Source: Bacillus sp. FJAT-27916
GTDB lineage: Bacteria > Bacillota > Bacilli > Bacillales > Pradoshiaceae
Direction: 5' to 3'
DNA length: 64,000 bases
Assembly (NCBI RefSeq): GCF_001183965.1
Contig: NZ_LFZV01000001.1
Coordinates: 3,588,956-3,652,955 of the forward strand
Each line of letters starts with the position of its first letter. The stretch's first letter is position 1. A program made the translations under genes and the position numbers. The notes under the pieces are model-generated. The model worked only from the letters and a program-made list of their open reading frames with translations, had not been told where the DNA came from and did no database searches. This document shows positions 43,691-52,918 of the stretch, piece after piece.

Positions 43691-45217
43691 TCAGTTATTC
43701 ATCTCAGCATATTCCTTCTCTTCCATCAGCATGGTTCCCTTTGTTTGATAGTTTGTGTGCCAAGAGAAAGCCTTTTCAAGAATATGCGGAGTTTGTCCAC
43801 CGCGTGTTAATGCTTCTGTATAGTAATCCCATAGCTGCTTTCGGTACATTGGATGTGCGCAGTTCTCAATGATGACGCCGACACGCTCTCTTGGCGCCAA
43901 TCCTCTAAGGTCAGCATATCCTTGCTCAGTGACGACAACATCCACATCATGCTCAGTGTGATCAATATGGGACACGAATGGAACAATGCTTGAGATTTTG
44001 CCATCCTTGGCAATTGATTTCGTTACAAAGATTCCATAACGGGCATTTCGTGCAAAGTCACCTGAGCCGCCGATGCCGTTCATCATATTTGTTCCGCATA
44101 CATGCGTGGAGTTTACATTCCCGTAAATGTCCATTTCAAGGGCCGTGTTAATAGAAATCAAGCCCATACGACGGATGATTTCAGGATGATTAGAAATTTC
44201 CTGCGGACGCAAGACAAGTTTGTCAACGTAGTTCTCAAAGTTTACAAGCAGATTATCCATTGCCTTTTCGGACAGGGTAATCGAGCATCCTGATGCGAAT
44301 TTGATTTTCCCCGCATCCATCAAGTCAAATACAGCATCTTGAAGAACTTCCGAATACACCTCAAGGTCATTGAACTCGGAATGAAGGAATCCATGGAAAA
44401 CAGCATTTGCAACGGTTCCGATACCGGATTGCAGAGGTGCCAGCTGTTTTGTTAAACGACCAGCCTTAATTTCCGCACGAAGGAAATTAAGCAGGTGATT
44501 GGCCATGATAACCGTTTCTTCATCAGGCGGAACAATAGTGGAAGCAGAGTCCAGCTTATTTGAGAAAACAATCCCCTTCACTTTGTCCAAATCAACCTTA
44601 ATCCCAATCTCCCCGATACGGTCATCTGGTCGTTCAAGCGGAATTGGCTTCCTGCTTCCTTGCTCGCCTGGGTCATAAATATCGTGAATGCCCTCCAGCC
44701 ATTCCGGCTGTGCCGTATTGATTTCAATAATGATTGCTTTTGCTTTTTCGGCAAATATTTGAGAGTTTCCAACAGAGGTACTTGGAATGATATACCCATC
44801 CTCCGTAACAGAAACCGCTTCCAAAATAGCGTAATCAATAGCCGGCAGAACATCTGCCCGAACCCATTCACATGTCTGAGATAAGTGCTGATCAATGAAA
44901 TGCATATTGCCTTGGTTAATTTGTTTACGCATAATGGGCTCTGCTTGGAATGGAAGCCTCTTGTTGATGATTCCTGCTTCAGAGAAATACTTGTCTACAT
45001 CAGGACCCATGGAAGCACCCGTATAGATATTGACTTTAAAGCTTTCCGTTTCTGCTCTCTTCACTAAGGCTTGAGGAATGGCCTTCACATCGCCCGCTCG
45101 AGTAAACCCGCTTAATCCCAATGTCATCCCGTCACTAATCCATGTGGCCGCCTCTTCCGGTTCAACGATTCGGTTACGTAACTCATGGTTTCGAATACGA
45201 TTTAAATTGAGCTGCAT
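43691..45217 (-). CDS. Acetyl-CoA hydrolase/CoA-transferase family protein (succinyl-CoA:acetate type)
   Basis: A 508-residue class I CoA-transferase resembling AarC/Cat1/ScpC. Typical elements are GMTLGLSGFTRAGDVKAIP at the N-terminus, LQSGIGTVANAVFHGF in the region of the catalytic glutamate, GIGGSGDFARNARYGIFV, and VVTEQGYADLRGLAPRER near the C-terminus. It probably moves CoA between succinate or another acid and acetate. The start is ATG at 45217 with a weak AAAGAG site. A LytTR regulator gene lies immediately upstream on the same strand and is a candidate controller. Confidence 0.88.
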   Translation of the reverse strand: MQLNLNRIRNHELRNRIVEPEEAATWISDGMTLGLSGFTRAGDVKAIPQALVKRAETESFKVNIYTGASMGPDVDKYFSEAGIINKRLPFQAEPIMRKQINQGNMHFIDQHLSQTCEWVRADVLPAIDYAILEAVSVTEDGYIIPSTSVGNSQIFAEKAKAIIIEINTAQPEWLEGIHDIYDPGEQGSRKPIPLERPDDRIGEIGIKVDLDKVKGIVFSNKLDSASTIVPPDEETVIMANHLLNFLRAEIKAGRLTKQLAPLQSGIGTVANAVFHGFLHSEFNDLEVYSEVLQDAVFDLMDAGKIKFASGCSITLSEKAMDNLLVNFENYVDKLVLRPQEISNHPEIIRRMGLISINTALEMDIYGNVNSTHVCGTNMMNGIGGSGDFARNARYGIFVTKSIAKDGKISSIVPFVSHIDHTEHDVDVVVTEQGYADLRGLAPRERVGVIIENCAHPMYRKQLWDYYTEALTRGGQTPHILEKAFSWHTNYQTKGTMLMEEKEYAEMNN

Positions 45218-45341
45218 CTCATCACTCTTTCATCGTTTTTTTGATAAGTGTACCTCATATTTTTCACAGGATAGACACATCTCGATAGGTTACCCGATTT
45301 TTTCGACGAACCAGTATTTTCCACGGTTAAGCCAGCATTTA

Positions 45342-45986
45342 CTAGAATCCTAGCATTCTTCTAAAATAACTTGAATAGGATTGACTAACCGGTATAAGCT
45401 GTCCATTCTTCATGGATAGAACAAAGGTGGAATGCGTATCAAGATAGATTTCCTTGATTTGCTTCACATTAACAATATAGGAGCGATGGCAACGGATGAA
45501 GCTATCCTTCGGTAACGTAAATTCAAATTCTTGCAGGGTATTCTTATTCGTGCCGGTTTGCGTACTTGAGGTGACATATGTTCTCCGATTCTTCGATTCT
45601 ATATAATAAATATCTTCATAGGTGACCGGTACCCAGCCATCCTGGGTTTTCAAGGTAACGACTGATCTCGCCTCTGTTAGTGCTGGATATATGGCTGTGA
45701 TACAGCCGGCAATCTCTCCATCCTCATGAAAAGGAACCGCTATCCCGTGATATGGAACCCCTAGGACATCCCGACTAATAAATTCTGATGCCTTCTCTCC
45801 CGTATGAAGTGCCTTATACGTAATTGTCCCTTCCTTTACAGGATCGCCAGGGGCAATCTTTAAATTGATTCGTTTGCTTGACCGATAGAAAATATATTCC
45901 TTCGTATTGGTTACTGCAAATGAAATTTCCTCTGAAAAGAGCTCCCCTATCACGTCAAACAATGAATATGTCGTAAGTTTTTCCAT
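45342..45986 (-). CDS. LytTR-domain transcriptional regulator
   Basis: 214 residues. The C-terminal 100 residues are a LytTR DNA-binding domain (YEDIYYIESKNRRTYVTSS, FIRCHRSYIVNVKQIKEI, LIPVSQSY). The N-terminal half is not a response-regulator receiver; it looks like a small ligand-sensing (PAS/GAF-like) fold, so it is a one-component regulator. The start is ATG at 45986, with GGCGGGGG upstream; the frame extends to 46061 without a site. It lies directly upstream of the CoA-transferase gene. Confidence 0.83.
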   Translation of the reverse strand: MEKLTTYSLFDVIGELFSEEISFAVTNTKEYIFYRSSKRINLKIAPGDPVKEGTITYKALHTGEKASEFISRDVLGVPYHGIAVPFHEDGEIAGCITAIYPALTEARSVVTLKTQDGWVPVTYEDIYYIESKNRRTYVTSSTQTGTNKNTLQEFEFTLPKDSFIRCHRSYIVNVKQIKEIYLDTHSTFVLSMKNGQLIPVSQSYSSYFRRMLGF

Positions 45987-46249
45987 GCGAACCCCCGCCT
46001 TGTCTTTGCTGTAATTAACTCTATTGTATAATTTTCCACCTATAGTTTCTAACAGGAACACTTCTTACCTTTCAATATGTATAGCTGATTGAGGAAAAGT
46101 AAAGGCTAATAAGCAATGACAAGAGATTATTTACAAAAGCGATTGAATTGTAAAGTTAATGTTAAGATTCTTCGGGACATATTTACTATTTATTTGTTCT
46201 ACTCGATAATAAAGGAAGTTATTTCAATATAATTTTCAGGAGGAATATG

Positions 46250-47881
46250 GTGGATATCAATATTCAAGAGATCATCTTTCAATTCCTAGGCGGATTGGGT
46301 ATCTTCCTTTTCGGAATCAAATTTATGGGAGATGGCCTTCAAAAGTCTGCCGGGGACAGGCTTAGAGATTTATTAGATAAATATACGACAAACCCCATTA
46401 TGGGGATTCTGACAGGTATTTTGGTTACCGTCCTCATCCAAAGCAGCTCCGGAACAACCGTCATAACCGTTGGTCTCGTCAGTGCCGGATTTATGACCCT
46501 TAGACAGGCAATCGGCGTTATCATGGGGGCAAATATTGGGACAACCATTACGGCATTCATCATCGGGATTGATGTCGGCGAATATGCATTGCCCATTATC
46601 TTCGTCGGTGCAATTATGCTATTCTTCTTTAAAAATCAACGAATTCACAATATAGGACAAGTTGTTTTCGGCTTTGGCTTCCTATTCTTCGGTTTAGAGC
46701 TCATGAGCAGCGGAATGAAGCCGCTTCGCTCCTTCGAGTGGTTCCTTGATTTGACCGTCAGCTTGAGTGAACACTCCATACTTGGCGTATTAGTGGGAAC
46801 CATCTTCACTTTAATTGTTCAAAGCTCCAGCGCAACAATCGGAATCCTGCAAGGTCTGTTTGGAGAAGGTCTGATTGACTTAAACGGCGCCCTTCCCGTA
46901 TTATTCGGAGATAATATCGGAACAACCATTACAGCGATTCTTGCCTCCATCGGTGCATCCATTACCGCAAGAAGAGCGGCATGCGTTCATGTATTATTCA
47001 ATATTCTCGGCGCAACGATCTTCCTTATCTTGCTCGTACCATTTACGGCACTCATCAACTGGTTCCAGGGCACTTTAGGCTTGAACCCTGAGATGACAAT
47101 CGCTTTTGCACACGGGACGTTTAACGTGACAAATACGTTGATTATGATTCCGTTCATTGGTGCATACGCATGGATCGTTACGAAAATCATTCCAGGTGAA
47201 GACGAGATTATCGAATACAAACCAAAACATTTGGACCCAATTCTGATTGACCAAGCACCTGCCTTTGCATTAGCCCAAGCAAGACAAGAGACGATGCGCA
47301 TGGGTAGATTCGCAGTCAAAGGATTGAAGGAAACGAAGAACTACCTTCTTAGTCAGGATGCCGCCTCTTTAAATAAAGGCTATCAAATTGAGGAAGCCCT
47401 AAATAATCTTGATCAAAAGATTACAGAATATCTCGTGAAAATTTCAACAAATGAACTCTCACAGCAAGCATCTGATGAGCATAGCATTCTTATGCATATG
47501 GTTAATGATATTGAACGAATCGGCGATCACTTCGATAATATTCTCGAGCTGACCGAATATCAAATCAATCATAAAATCACCATCACAGGTGAGGCAATGC
47601 AGCATCTAGATGAGATGTTCACCGTCGCTATCCAAGCCGCAACCTGCGCTATGGAAGCCTTTGAGAAAATGGATAAAGAACTGGCCCATAAGGTCGTCGA
47701 TCACGAGCGTAAATTAGACAAAATGGAACGTCAATTACGTAAACAACATATCCTCCGCCTTAACAACGGTGTCTGCACACCGCAAGCTGGATTGTTGTTC
47801 GTTGACATCCTCAGCAATCTTGAGCGTATCGGAGATCACTCTAAAAATATTGCCGAAACATTAATTGGCGAACAGTATTAA
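46250..47881 (+). CDS. Na/Pi cotransporter family protein, copy 1
   Basis: 543 residues: two inverted Na/Pi cotransporter repeats (GGLGIFLFGIKFMGDGLQK; IQSSSGTTVITVGLVSAG and VQSSSATIGILQGLFGEG, both with the QSSS motif) and a C-terminal PhoU-like helical domain (MHMVNDIERIGDHFDNILEL, DILSNLERIGDHSKNIAE). It transports phosphate with sodium or senses it. GTG 46250 is chosen over ATG 46247 because AGGAGG is then 6 bp away and the tandem paralog starts at the equivalent GTG. Confidence 0.9.
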   Translation: MDINIQEIIFQFLGGLGIFLFGIKFMGDGLQKSAGDRLRDLLDKYTTNPIMGILTGILVTVLIQSSSGTTVITVGLVSAGFMTLRQAIGVIMGANIGTTITAFIIGIDVGEYALPIIFVGAIMLFFFKNQRIHNIGQVVFGFGFLFFGLELMSSGMKPLRSFEWFLDLTVSLSEHSILGVLVGTIFTLIVQSSSATIGILQGLFGEGLIDLNGALPVLFGDNIGTTITAILASIGASITARRAACVHVLFNILGATIFLILLVPFTALINWFQGTLGLNPEMTIAFAHGTFNVTNTLIMIPFIGAYAWIVTKIIPGEDEIIEYKPKHLDPILIDQAPAFALAQARQETMRMGRFAVKGLKETKNYLLSQDAASLNKGYQIEEALNNLDQKITEYLVKISTNELSQQASDEHSILMHMVNDIERIGDHFDNILELTEYQINHKITITGEAMQHLDEMFTVAIQAATCAMEAFEKMDKELAHKVVDHERKLDKMERQLRKQHILRLNNGVCTPQAGLLFVDILSNLERIGDHSKNIAETLIGEQY

Positions 47882-47888
47882 TGATATC

Positions 47889-47919
47889 CCCCTATCTCGA
47901 TTGAGATAGGGGCATTTTT
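47889..47919 (+). terminator. Terminator of Na/Pi cotransporter copy 1
   Basis: CCCCTATCTC (47889-47898) pairs with GAGATAGGGG (47903-47912), followed by CATTTTTT. Confidence 0.9.
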
Positions 47920-48564
47920 TGACAGGAATTAGCCGGCCGGTATCCTAATATTCTCTATCTCTCGTGTATGGAACATTATGATTCGCTCATACATCCATAT
48001 CGCCCATACCTCATGTTTTTAGTCTTGAGCTTCCTCGCACTCACCATAAGAATTTCACCCATAAATTCTGCCCCCACTCTTAAATCTATCGTTTTCTCCC
48101 TTAACTGGTCCTCTTTCTCCTATATAAAACCAAATAATCGATCACCTTCATTTCATAAGGAAGGTCCATCAGCCGGAAGACCAAAACAGACAAGTTAAAA
48201 CACTTTTTTATACGCAGTCTTACTTTATTTTCATCAAAATGAAGCAAAATCCTCCCTATACATATCCATTTGATTTTGCTAGGTTCTTAGAGTGATAGGT
48301 ACATACTTTCCTGCCAAGCATCATTCCTCCCATGTTTTCACAATAACAATAAGCTTGTTCACTTAATTACTGCTCTATGAAGATTTTGTAAATGGAACGT
48401 TAATACATAAAGGCAGCGTATTATCACATTTCGGATTTTTGTTTCACTAAAGTAAATGAATTATTAAATAATTGTAAAGATTCCCTGGAATACCTTTACT
48501 TTAAATACTTTCTACATAATAATTTGGAGGATTGAGTGTAAAATTTATACCTAGGAGGAAAATT
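47920..48564. other. Intergenic region between the two Na/Pi genes
   Basis: About 645 bp with no supported gene. The left half repeats TCGCCCATAC / TCACCCATAA / CTGCCCCCAC-like motifs about every 20-30 bp, similar to 12787-12870. The right 300 bp is A+T-rich and should hold the promoter of copy 2. Confidence 0.4.
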
Positions 48565-50196
48565 GTGGAGATAAATATTCAAGAGATGATATTTCAATTC
48601 ATCGGCGGATTAGGGGTCTTCCTATTCGGCATTAAGTTTATGGGTGACGGTCTGCAAAAGTCTGCCGGAGATCGTTTGCGCGATTTGCTAGATAAATATA
48701 CGACAAACCCATTAATGGGAGTTTTGACAGGGGTCTTGGTGACAATCTTGATTCAGAGCAGCTCCGGAACCACTGTTATTACAGTCGGGTTGGTCAGTGC
48801 CGGGTTTATGACCCTTCGCCAGGCAATCGGGGTAATCATGGGAGCCAATATCGGAACAACCGTTACGGCCTTCATCATTGGGATCGATGTTGGTGAATAT
48901 GCTCTCCCTATCATCTTTGTTGGTGCCATTCTGTTATTCTTCTTTAAGAATCAGAAGGTTCATAATATCGGGCAAGTCATTTTCGGCTTTGGTTTCTTAT
49001 TCTATGGCCTTGAATTAATGAGCAGCGGGATGAAGCCATTGCGCTCGTTTGAATGGTTCCTTGATTTGACGGTCAATCTGAGTGAGAACTCCATTCTTGG
49101 TTTGATTGTCGGAACGGTCTTTACGTTGATTGTTCAGAGCTCCAGTGCCACAATTGGAATTCTGCAAGGACTATTCGGGGAAGGGCTTATTGACCTAAAC
49201 GGCGCCCTGCCTGTCTTATTTGGAGATAATATCGGTACGACCATTACAGCTGTGCTCGCCTCTATCGGGGCTTCTGTCACGGCGAAAAGAGCTGCAAGTG
49301 TTCATGTTCTCTTCAACTTAATTGGTGCTGCTATCTTCATGATACTCCTTGTTCCTTATACTGCCTTGATTTCTTGGTTCCAAACGACCCTCGGATTGAA
49401 CCCTGAGATGACAATTGCCTTCGCTCACGGTGCCTTCAACGTGACGAACACAATCATCATGTTCCCGTTCATCGGAGTTTATGCATGGCTTGTGACAAAG
49501 CTAATTCCTGGTGAGGATGCTGCTATTGAATTCAAGCCCAAGCATTTGGATCCTATCCTGATGGATAAAGCACCAGCCATTGCGCTTGGACAGGCAAAGC
49601 AGGAAATTCTGCGCATGGGTGAATTCGCTGTTAACGGCTTGGAGGAATCCAAGAATTACTTAATGACGAAAGATAAGACCTCACTCAATAGAGCTACACA
49701 GCTTGAGGAAGCCCTTAATAATCTTGACCATCGAATTACAGATTATCTCGTGAAAGTATCAGCAAGCTCTTTATCCCAGCATGAATCAGATGAGCATAGC
49801 ATTCTAATGCATACGATTAATGACTTTGAGCGAATTGGGGATCATTTCGAGAATATCCTCGAGCTTGTCGAATACCAGCTTAGCAACAAGGTTTCTATTA
49901 CAGAGGAAGCCATGTCTGATTTAGATGAAATGTTCAATATCGCCATCCAAGCGGCAAAAGAAGCACTCGATGCTTTTGAGCATATGGACAAAGAGGCTGC
50001 CTACAAGGTTGTCGAGCATGAACGCACCTTGGACAAAATGGAACGCAAACTGCGCAAGCAACATGTTCTTCGCTTGAATAGCGGAGCATGCAGCCCTCAA
50101 GCAGGATTAGTGTTCGTTGATATCCTAAGCAATCTTGAGCGAATTGGCGACCATGCCAAGAATATTGCCGAGACCCTGATTGGCGAGCAGGAGTAA
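48565..50196 (+). CDS. Na/Pi cotransporter family protein, copy 2
   Basis: 543 residues, collinear and highly similar to copy 1 over the whole length, including both QSSS repeats and the PhoU-like C-terminal domain. Differences cluster in the C-terminal helices and a few loop positions. This is a tandem duplication that has diverged at the nucleotide level throughout. The GTG at 48565 has AGGAGG 6-7 bp upstream; the in-frame ATG-less extension to 48532 is unlikely. It has its own upstream region and terminator, so the copies can be regulated separately. Confidence 0.9.
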   Translation: MEINIQEMIFQFIGGLGVFLFGIKFMGDGLQKSAGDRLRDLLDKYTTNPLMGVLTGVLVTILIQSSSGTTVITVGLVSAGFMTLRQAIGVIMGANIGTTVTAFIIGIDVGEYALPIIFVGAILLFFFKNQKVHNIGQVIFGFGFLFYGLELMSSGMKPLRSFEWFLDLTVNLSENSILGLIVGTVFTLIVQSSSATIGILQGLFGEGLIDLNGALPVLFGDNIGTTITAVLASIGASVTAKRAASVHVLFNLIGAAIFMILLVPYTALISWFQTTLGLNPEMTIAFAHGAFNVTNTIIMFPFIGVYAWLVTKLIPGEDAAIEFKPKHLDPILMDKAPAIALGQAKQEILRMGEFAVNGLEESKNYLMTKDKTSLNRATQLEEALNNLDHRITDYLVKVSASSLSQHESDEHSILMHTINDFERIGDHFENILELVEYQLSNKVSITEEAMSDLDEMFNIAIQAAKEALDAFEHMDKEAAYKVVEHERTLDKMERKLRKQHVLRLNSGACSPQAGLVFVDILSNLERIGDHAKNIAETLIGEQE

Positions 50197-50203
50197 GCAT
50201 AAT

Positions 50204-50238
50204 AATCCCCCTTTCATTTCATGAAGGGGGATTATTTT
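50204..50238. terminator. Shared terminator of Na/Pi copy 2 and the hydrolase gene
   Basis: AATCCCCCTTTCAT (50204-50217) pairs with ATGAAGGGGGATT (50221-50233), followed by ATTTTT. Confidence 0.88.
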
Positions 50239-51053
50239 TACCCTTTCAAAAACTCCTCGATAATGGCATTAAACACTTTATCATGCTCCCAAAACATCAA
50301 ATGCCCGCCAAGAACCTCCACCTTCACGTCTGGTGAAATATGTGCAAGCGTTCCTTTTGCTGCGTCCTGCCAATGCTCGGCAACAATAGCTAAGGTTGGC
50401 ACAGCCTCACTCACTTGTCTTGCTTCCTTGCGGTAATCTGAGAACATGCCCGCTGCAAAGAGATTAGCGGCAATATAATAAGGAGTATTCAAGGATTGTT
50501 CAATCAGCCACTGCAGCTCATCCTCGTTTAAATCGCGCTGTACCATGACGTTTCTTGCATAATTCTCCACAAATGCTCTCTGCCCCTTTGAATTACATAA
50601 ATAATTCGTGTATGCTGCGGCGATATCATATAAGCTTCCTTCTGTCCAATCTCCTTCATTAACCGAGAGGGCCTTTGGCGACATATCGACCAATATACAC
50701 GACTTGATGGAGTCCGCACCAAATTGCCTGACGTATTCCCAAATCGTCAAACAGCCAAATGACCAACCGATAAGCGTGGGTTCATGAACCTCCAACGCTT
50801 GAAGTACTGTCTGCAGATCTTTTGCATGGGTGATGTATTCATTCCCCTCTGCTGTAACTGTCGATTGTCCATGACTGCGCGGGTCGATGGCAATCACCCG
50901 ATGTGTCTTGGCAAAATGCCCTATTTGCTTTTCAAATACCTCCAGGGTAAAGGTCCAGCCGGGAATAAACACCAATGGCTCCCCTTGTCCGATATCCCGC
51001 ACATATAATTCCGCTCCACCAGAGAGCTCCACATACTTCCCACCTTTTGTCAT
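50238..51053 (-). CDS. Alpha/beta-fold hydrolase
   Basis: 271 residues. Nucleophile Ser98 sits in GWSFG, the HG-type oxyanion motif is FIPGWTFT, and the catalytic His is in LGGHLMFWEH near the C-terminus. The DPRSHGQS motif after the second strand is usual in epoxide hydrolase/esterase-like members. The substrate is unknown. The start is ATG at 51053, with GGGAGGCG 8 bp upstream. Confidence 0.85.
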   Translation of the reverse strand: MTKGGKYVELSGGAELYVRDIGQGEPLVFIPGWTFTLEVFEKQIGHFAKTHRVIAIDPRSHGQSTVTAEGNEYITHAKDLQTVLQALEVHEPTLIGWSFGCLTIWEYVRQFGADSIKSCILVDMSPKALSVNEGDWTEGSLYDIAAAYTNYLCNSKGQRAFVENYARNVMVQRDLNEDELQWLIEQSLNTPYYIAANLFAAGMFSDYRKEARQVSEAVPTLAIVAEHWQDAAKGTLAHISPDVKVEVLGGHLMFWEHDKVFNAIIEEFLKG

Positions 51054-51168
51054 CCTTATCGCCTCCCTCTTCCTATCCTTATTCAAGATGCATCATTCGA
51101 TTCCTTGCAATATTTCATGTATGCTTATGGTGAACATTCATTTCACTTGAAGGGAGCGATTAAGCACC

Positions 51169-51645
51169 ATGAAAACAATGATTGTTTATGCTTCAAAAAG
51201 CGGCACCACCAAGACCTGTGCTGAGATGCTCGCGCACGAGATTGACGGGGTTACAACCCTCATTGATATTGTCAGCCAAGAGCCTGATCTCAGTGATTAT
51301 GACACTATTCTTATTGGCGGCCCGATTCGATACGGCAGGCTTCACAGCGCGGTAAAGGAATTTATGCAAAACCATAAGAGCGAACTGCTCGACAAGGAAA
51401 TTGGTTTATTCATTTGCTGTGGCAATGAACAGCAGGCAGAGCAGCATTTCACCGATAACTTTCCGCCAGAGCTTCTAGCCCATGCACTTGCACATGAATC
51501 CTTTGGAGGGGAGATTCGCCTGGATGCACTCAGCTTCATTGAGCGGCTTGTTGGGAAGATGGCTATGAAGAGCCTCGCAGACGGAGAGACCGTCAGCATT
51601 CATAAAGATAAGATTGAGCATTTTGCACATGCGGTAATGAGTTAA
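51169..51645 (+). CDS. Flavodoxin-domain protein (HemG-like)
   Basis: 158 residues with the flavodoxin FMN loop MIVYASKSGTTKTCAEML, then LIGGPIRYGRLHSAVKEFM (ring-stacking region) and GLFICCGNEQQAEQHF. This resembles menaquinone-linked protoporphyrinogen oxidase HemG/flavodoxin-domain proteins, but the C-terminus is shorter, so a heme role is only possible. AAGGGAG is about 12 bp before the ATG. Confidence 0.8.
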   Translation: MKTMIVYASKSGTTKTCAEMLAHEIDGVTTLIDIVSQEPDLSDYDTILIGGPIRYGRLHSAVKEFMQNHKSELLDKEIGLFICCGNEQQAEQHFTDNFPPELLAHALAHESFGGEIRLDALSFIERLVGKMAMKSLADGETVSIHKDKIEHFAHAVMS

Positions 51646-51662
51646 GATGATAAATAATTCCT

Positions 51663-51687
51663 AAGCCCCATATTATCGGGGCTTTTT
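51663..51687 (+). terminator. Terminator of the flavodoxin gene
   Basis: AAGCCCC (51663-51669) pairs with GGGGCTT (51678-51684), followed by TTTT. Confidence 0.85.
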
Positions 51688-51693
51688 TCGTGC

Positions 51694-51950
51694 CTATCGG
51701 GAAGCTGGAACAGCTTCTATCTGCTTCTTTACAAGCTTCGCTAATGCGATGATCGTATCATAGGAGTCATTCGGGAATTCAACCTGGGCAAACTCTGCTC
51801 CAAGCTCCGCACATACCTCCTGACATTCAGTACCCACCTCGAAGTATGATTCAATATCCGTTGACAAGGAGAGCAGCTCACAGGTTACAAAGCCTTTCCT
51901 GCCTTCTTGAACAAGCTCCTTGATAACCCCTGCTCCCTGAGCATTGGCAT
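51694..51950 (-). pseudogene. 3' remnant of a ferrochelatase-like gene
   Basis: An open minus-strand frame of about 80 codons without a start ends in TAG at 51694. Its peptide (GVIKELVQEGRKGFVTCELL, DIESYFEVGTECQEVCAELGAEF, PNDSYDTIIALAKLVKKQ) lines up with the C-terminal end of HemH ferrochelatases: the G-x-FV strand, D-LE-LYD-D-EC, GA-x-x-x-x-x-x-PN. The first 220 or so residues are missing. A hairpin at 51951-51983 abuts the break, so the gene was truncated there. It lies next to a flavodoxin/HemG-like gene. Confidence 0.5.
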
Positions 51951-51983
51951 AAGGGCCATTCTCACATTAAGAGAATGGCCCTT
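51951..51983. other. Perfect 13-bp hairpin after guaD
   Basis: AAGGGCCATTCTC (51951-51963) pairs with GAGAATGGCCCTT (51971-51983). No U-run follows on the guaD strand, so termination would be poor. Confidence 0.6.
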
Positions 51984-51985
51984 AT

Positions 51986-52456
51986 TTAATAAATGGCTTT
52001 ATTCGCTTGTGCATACTCCTCGAATAACTCCATGCATTGGGTACGGTCCAGCTCCTCAAGGTCAAGAATGGATGAATCCTCGAAACCATCCTGAATGAAA
52101 CGATAAATAAAATCATCCCTGAATCCTATCGCCTCTGCGTCCTTCGGTGTGCAGCCATAGTACACTTTTTGAATATTAGCCCATATAATGGCCGATAGAC
52201 ACATCGGACATGGAAAACCTGTAGCATACAGTACACAGCCTGATAGGTCATGCGTTCCGAGCACCTCACCGGCCTTGCGGATCGCATTGACCTCCGCATG
52301 CGCGGTCGGATCATGATCCTTCAGCACGGTATTGGATGCAACCGCAATGACCGTCCCGTTCTTATCAATAATGGAAGCTCCAAAAGGTCCCCCATCATTT
52401 TGGTTCATCGTTCTTCTTGCTTCTGCTATCCCGCGTTTCATCGCATCATTCATCAT
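51986..52456 (-). CDS. guaD: Guanine deaminase / nucleoside deaminase family
   Basis: A 156-residue cytidine-deaminase-fold enzyme. The zinc site is His53-Ala-Glu55 (TAHAEVNAI) and Cys83-x-x-Cys86 (PCPMC). Length and the DPTAHAEVNAIRKA and ATGFPCPMCLSAIIWA stretches match B. subtilis GuaD, which forms a domain-swapped dimer and deaminates guanine to xanthine. The usual C-terminal aromatic tail is changed (ends QANKAIY), so another aminopurine or cytosine-like substrate is possible. GAGGTG is 7 bp before ATG 52456. Confidence 0.83.
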   Translation of the reverse strand: MMNDAMKRGIAEARRTMNQNDGGPFGASIIDKNGTVIAVASNTVLKDHDPTAHAEVNAIRKAGEVLGTHDLSGCVLYATGFPCPMCLSAIIWANIQKVYYGCTPKDAEAIGFRDDFIYRFIQDGFEDSSILDLEELDRTQCMELFEEYAQANKAIY

Positions 52457-52777
52457 TTCAACACCTCTTTTGTCTCAAGCACTCTCTTAGTCTATTCATT
52501 CAGATACTCCTCTTATTCTTTACCCCGCACTAATATACATCAAATGCTTTAGTAAAATCATATGCTTTAATAACGCTCCTTGTCAGTCTGTTTGTTAGAT
52601 AAGCTTCCAAATGATTTTTCGACATTTCCCAGTCATTTCCGGTTAAAATAATTGACCCATTTATCGCATTCATGTTAGACTTCCATTATTCTATAAAAAT
52701 AAATGGGAATCATTTTTCCATGAAAACTGGATACTAGTAAGCGTTGAATGCCGTGGATCAAACTATGGCAGGAGCAG
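52457..52777. other. Intergenic region before the glycine riboswitch
   Basis: A+T-rich, no gene supported. It should contain the promoter of the riboswitch-cycA transcript; I cannot single out a convincing one. Confidence 0.3.
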
Positions 52778-52846
52778 CTTCTGGAGAGACTGTACAGCAA
52801 ATGTGCAGCGCCGAAGGATTCATAATCTCAGGCAAAAGGACAGGAG
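52778..52846 (+). ncRNA. Glycine riboswitch, single aptamer
   Basis: P1 is CTTCTG (52778-52783) with CAGGAG (52841-52846). The conserved GGAGAG after P1, a P3-like hairpin (CTGTACA/TGTGCAG), GCGCCGAAGGA and ATCTCAGGCAAAAGGACAG are the hallmarks of the glycine aptamer. Only one aptamer is visible; upstream GGCAGGAGCAG may be the rest of a lost partner. A terminator follows at 52889, so control is probably by antitermination. Confidence 0.87.
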
Positions 52847-52888
52847 AGTAGCAAGTATTGCATTGTTATTTTTCTAAAATGCCCTTTA

Positions 52889-52918
52889 GAGATTGGATTC
52901 TGTTCCAATCTCTTTTTT
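52889..52918 (+). terminator. Riboswitch-controlled intrinsic terminator
   Basis: GAGATTGGA (52889-52897) pairs with TCCAATCTC (52904-52912), followed by TTTTTT. It precedes the permease start by 58 bp. Confidence 0.88.

Noticed and set aside
47968-48198. 76-codon plus-strand frame in the Na/Pi intergenic region
   Set aside because: No ribosome binding site, and the composition follows the degenerate repeat motifs. No recognisable protein.
51951-51983. Efficient terminator of guaD
   Set aside because: The stem is perfect, but no U-run follows on the coding strand.
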